From positions 1-16,604 of the forward strand of contig JADLCZ010000068.1 of the NCBI GenBank assembly GCA_020846955.1: a stretch of DNA of 16,604 nucleotides, in the 5' to 3' direction. This DNA comes from Candidatus Nomurabacteria bacterium. GTDB lineage: Bacteria; Patescibacteriota; Minisyncoccia; Phycocordibacterales; UBA9973. This document shows, in pieces, positions 14,659 through 16,604 of the stretch. The stretch's first letter is position 1. Every line of letters begins with the position of its first letter. The position numbers and the translations under genes are program-made. The notes under the pieces were generated by a model. That model was not told the origin of the DNA. It was given only the letters and a program-made list of their open reading frames with translations, and searched no databases.

Positions 14659-14922
14659 ATGACAAATTTTGTACAAGCGGATATATTCTTTTTTATTTCC
14701 TCTATTGGATTTATTATCTTTGGAATTCTTTTTATTGTATTACTCTATAAAATAATCAAGATTGCAGATACACTTTCTCGAATAACAAAGAAGGTGGAGA
14801 ATGGCATCGATACAATTGGTGATACAACGAAGGAAGTTATTGAAGATATGAAGGATAGTTTATTATTTAGGTTTTTGTTCAAAGGTCGGAAAAAGAAAAC
14901 AAAAAAAGTTAAAGTAGATTAA
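14659..14922 (+). CDS. Small membrane protein with C-terminal helix (DUF948-like)
   Basis: From the chosen start the protein has 87 residues. A short polar N-terminus precedes one membrane helix (about residues 10-33, rich in Phe and Ile). An amphipathic coiled-coil-like segment follows (I-A-D-T-L-S-R-I-T-K-K-V-E-N-G-I-D-T-I), ending in a strongly basic tail (GRKKKTKKVKV). The layout recalls the DUF948/YtxG group of membrane proteins of unknown function; sequence similarity is weak. The 23-residue longer frame from 14590 is rejected because it contains the promoter. The next gene lies 21 nt downstream and is probably in the same transcript. Confidence 0.7.
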   Translation: MTNFVQADIFFFISSIGFIIFGILFIVLLYKIIKIADTLSRITKKVENGIDTIGDTTKEVIEDMKDSLLFRFLFKGRKKKTKKVKVD

Positions 14923-14943
14923 TAATTTTAATAATAAAATTTT

Positions 14944-15309
14944 ATGGTAAAAAAAGTAACAACAAAAAAGGGTGGATCAAATGTAGGTAAGGCAATTGGT
15001 GTAGGAGTGGGAATAGCAGCATTGTCTGCTGCAGCATATTTACTAATGGGCCCAGATGGTAAAAAGAATCGCAAGGCTGTGAAAGCTTGGACAGTCAAGA
15101 TGAAAGCTGAAGTAGCCGAGAAAATGGAGAAAATGAAAGAAGTAACAGGCCCAATGTATGAGAAGATTGTACAAGAGGTTGCAAGTAAATATAAGAAGGT
15201 AAAGAATATCGATGCAAAAGATGTTGAGGCGGAAATAAATTCACTCAAGAAGCATTGGAAAGATATGTCCAAGCCAGTGGTGAAAAAAGTAAAGAAAGCT
15301 TTGAAATAA
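14944..15309 (+). CDS. Lys-rich single-pass membrane protein (YtxH-like)
   Basis: The 121-residue protein has a basic N-terminus, one small-residue-rich membrane helix (about 12-34, IGVGVGIAALSAAAYLL) and then G-P-D-G-K-K-N-R-K. The last resembles the A-P-x-S-G-x-x-x-R motif that follows the helix in YtxH proteins. The rest is a long, highly charged amphipathic helix (E-K-M-E-K-M-K-E, K-K-H-W-K-D-M) ending in a Lys-rich tail. Such proteins are common and uncharacterised; some respond to stress in Firmicutes. With its upstream neighbour it forms a pair of small proteins with a membrane anchor and cytoplasmic helix. No Shine-Dalgarno sequence is seen. Confidence 0.72.
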   Translation: MVKKVTTKKGGSNVGKAIGVGVGIAALSAAAYLLMGPDGKKNRKAVKAWTVKMKAEVAEKMEKMKEVTGPMYEKIVQEVASKYKKVKNIDAKDVEAEINSLKKHWKDMSKPVVKKVKKALK

Positions 15310-15319
15310 AAGTTTCCTA

Positions 15320-15362
15320 AAATAAAAAATCTTACAGGTCTTGCCTGTAAGATTTTTTATTT
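15320..15362. terminator. Bidirectional terminator overlapping the ABC-F stop codon
   Basis: A perfect 19-bp stem (15320-15338 with 15344-15362) with a 5-nt loop has a CTTACAGG core and A/T-rich ends. It follows the plus-strand gene by 10 nt. Its right arm contains the stop codon of the convergent ABC-F gene (15357-15359). Confidence 0.9.
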
Positions 15363-16604
15363 ATCCAAATCAAGAGTATCGTCTATACGAATTTGAGAGA
15401 TAAATTCCGGTACGTGAGATACTATGACCATCGCACCTTTATATTCATCAAGTGCTTTTGCGATAACTGGAATATGACGGAAATTGATATGGTTGGTAGG
15501 CTCATCAAGAATTAGAAGACCTGGTTTTTCTAGAACTAATCTCGCAAATGCCACCAATCCCTTTTGTCCCTCTGAAAGGCTACCAATTTTTGTATATATC
15601 ATGTCGCCTGTTATCAGGAAGCTCGCAGCCACTGCACGCATATGTTGCTCGTCGAGCTTGAGTCCACCAATCTCCATACCCTCGGCAAGTGATTTATAGA
15701 CAGTATCTTCGAAGTTGAGAGTAGAGAAATCTTGCCTATAATACCCTACTCGTACTCCCTCCTTAATTTTTGCACCCTCTGCGGTGCCTCGGGCTAGATG
15801 CTCAAGTAGTGTACTCTTGCCTATACCATTTGGGCCCTTGAGTAATAGATGCTGATTCTTTTTAAGTTTAACATTGGCTTTGATCTTTTTTACCTTGTGA
15901 TTCTTCATGATCGTCAACTCGGTAATGGTCAACAAGTCCCCTATCTGATCTGGTTGTGCTGGTATAGTAAAGGCGCGAATTGTTTTATCCTCTTTTCTTA
16001 CATCGACTTTCTCCTCTTCCATTTCTTCTGCTAATTCTCGCATCCTTTTGGCTACTAATCTCAATCGTCCTCCCTTGTGAGCAAATTCATTTGATTTGTC
16101 TTTCTTGGCTTGGATATTCTTCTCCAATTGAGCATTTTTCATTTGCTCTTTTTCTACACGTGCCTTAATTTCCTTTACCACATTGAAATAGTTGCCTGTA
16201 TATTGCTCAACTTTCCGAGTATAAATATCTAAATAAAGCACCCCTTCTGTAAAAGCATTGAGGAATTCTGCATCGTGGGAAATTACCACAACTGTCTTTT
16301 TGTAATTCACTAAAAATTTAGTCAGGTGATCAATACCCGCATGATCCAGATTGTTTGTTGGCTCATCCAACAAAAGAATATCCGGATTCTGTATCAATGC
16401 AGAAGCAAGTAAGAGGCGCGCTTGTTGACCCCCTGAGAAAGTTTTCATAATTCTGTCGTGGACTTTTTCATGCCCTTTCAAATGTACTACCTCTAGTACT
16501 TCATCAATTTTGACATCAATATCATATATTTTTTTATCAAAACATTTTTGGAAAAATTCTCGAACAGTCAGCTCGAGTTCTGGGCGTGGAATCACTTGCC
16601 GAGA
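15357..16604 (-). CDS. ABC-F family ATPase (partial, N-terminus off right edge)
   Basis: The last 415 residues of a tandem-ATPase ABC-F protein are visible. These soluble ATPases act on the ribosome, in translation control or antibiotic protection. The first Walker A lies beyond the edge. Domain 1 shows the signature FSGGQQARL and Walker B LLLDEPTNNLD. A charged helical linker of about 80 residues follows (KARVEKEQMK to MEEEKVDV). Domain 2 has Walker A GPNGIGKST and an altered signature LSEGQKG. Walker B LLILDEPTNHINF replaces the usual TNHLD, and SHVPEF stands where SHDRxF is normal. The frame is open to the last base of the window, so no start can be given. Which ABC-F subfamily it is cannot be settled here. 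Confidence 0.92.
   Translation of the reverse strand, partial: SRQVIPRPELELTVREFFQKCFDKKIYDIDVKIDEVLEVVHLKGHEKVHDRIMKTFSGGQQARLLLASALIQNPDILLLDEPTNNLDHAGIDHLTKFLVNYKKTVVVISHDAEFLNAFTEGVLYLDIYTRKVEQYTGNYFNVVKEIKARVEKEQMKNAQLEKNIQAKKDKSNEFAHKGGRLRLVAKRMRELAEEMEEEKVDVRKEDKTIRAFTIPAQPDQIGDLLTITELTIMKNHKVKKIKANVKLKKNQHLLLKGPNGIGKSTLLEHLARGTAEGAKIKEGVRVGYYRQDFSTLNFEDTVYKSLAEGMEIGGLKLDEQHMRAVAASFLITGDMIYTKIGSLSEGQKGLVAFARLVLEKPGLLILDEPTNHINFRHIPVIAKALDEYKGAMVIVSHVPEFISQIRIDDTLDLDK

Noticed and set aside
852..16604. Possible UGA recoding, because none of the 17 stop codons seen is TGA
   Set aside because: All proteins read through normally with the standard code, Trp is TGG and no in-frame TGA is needed. 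TAA preference is expected in A+T-rich DNA, and the sample is small.

Overview
The window is about 65% A+T and looks like a chromosome piece from a Candidate Phyla Radiation bacterium (Patescibacteria, probably a Parcubacteria-type lineage). Three things point there. The 5' part of a 16S rRNA departs from universal bacterial primer and probe sites. The gene set is typical of such genomes: SecG, an unaccompanied peptide-binding protein, RNase J with a long tail, a standalone riboflavin kinase, and small lysine-rich membrane proteins. Finally, no annotated CDS start has a Shine-Dalgarno sequence. The assignment rests on recognition, not on a tree.

Layout. 1-441 is the 5' domain of a 16S rRNA on the minus strand, running off the left edge. 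Upstream of it come a structured leader of about 300 nt with a boxA-like element and a strong promoter (747-774) that fires away from a plus-strand promoter. 852-1160 encodes a PHA-granule-type small protein. It meets a coiled-coil gene (1212-1682, minus) at a shared terminator. From 1786 a plus-strand block runs secG, family 5 solute-binding protein, RNase J, MFS transporter and RluF-like pseudouridine synthase, ending at a long perfect bidirectional terminator (7711-7752).

7763-10174 (minus) is the accessory part. It holds two hypothetical membrane-anchored proteins that share an identical 47-nt start, a RelE-type toxin with its ribbon-helix-helix antitoxin and a 28-bp palindromic operator, and a 52-codon hydrophobic membrane protein. 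10215-12851 (minus) is a tight operon of EamA transporter, riboflavin kinase and HtrA protease; the first two may form a flavin salvage pair. Behind a terminator lies a DEAD-box RNA helicase with a serine/arginine/glycine-rich tail (12932-14446). Plus-strand genes at 14659 and 14944 encode small membrane or coiled-coil proteins. They converge, at another shared terminator, on an ABC-F ATPase cut by the right edge.

The most striking hidden signal is in how genes start. At least five unlinked genes have a sigma70-type -10 box exactly 6 nt upstream of the ATG, which puts the predicted transcription start on the A of the start codon (leaderless mRNA). Three more have gaps of 8-9 nt. Genes inside operons also lack Shine-Dalgarno sequences. 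No defence system beyond the toxin-antitoxin pair, no CRISPR array, no insertion sequence and no tRNA gene was seen.
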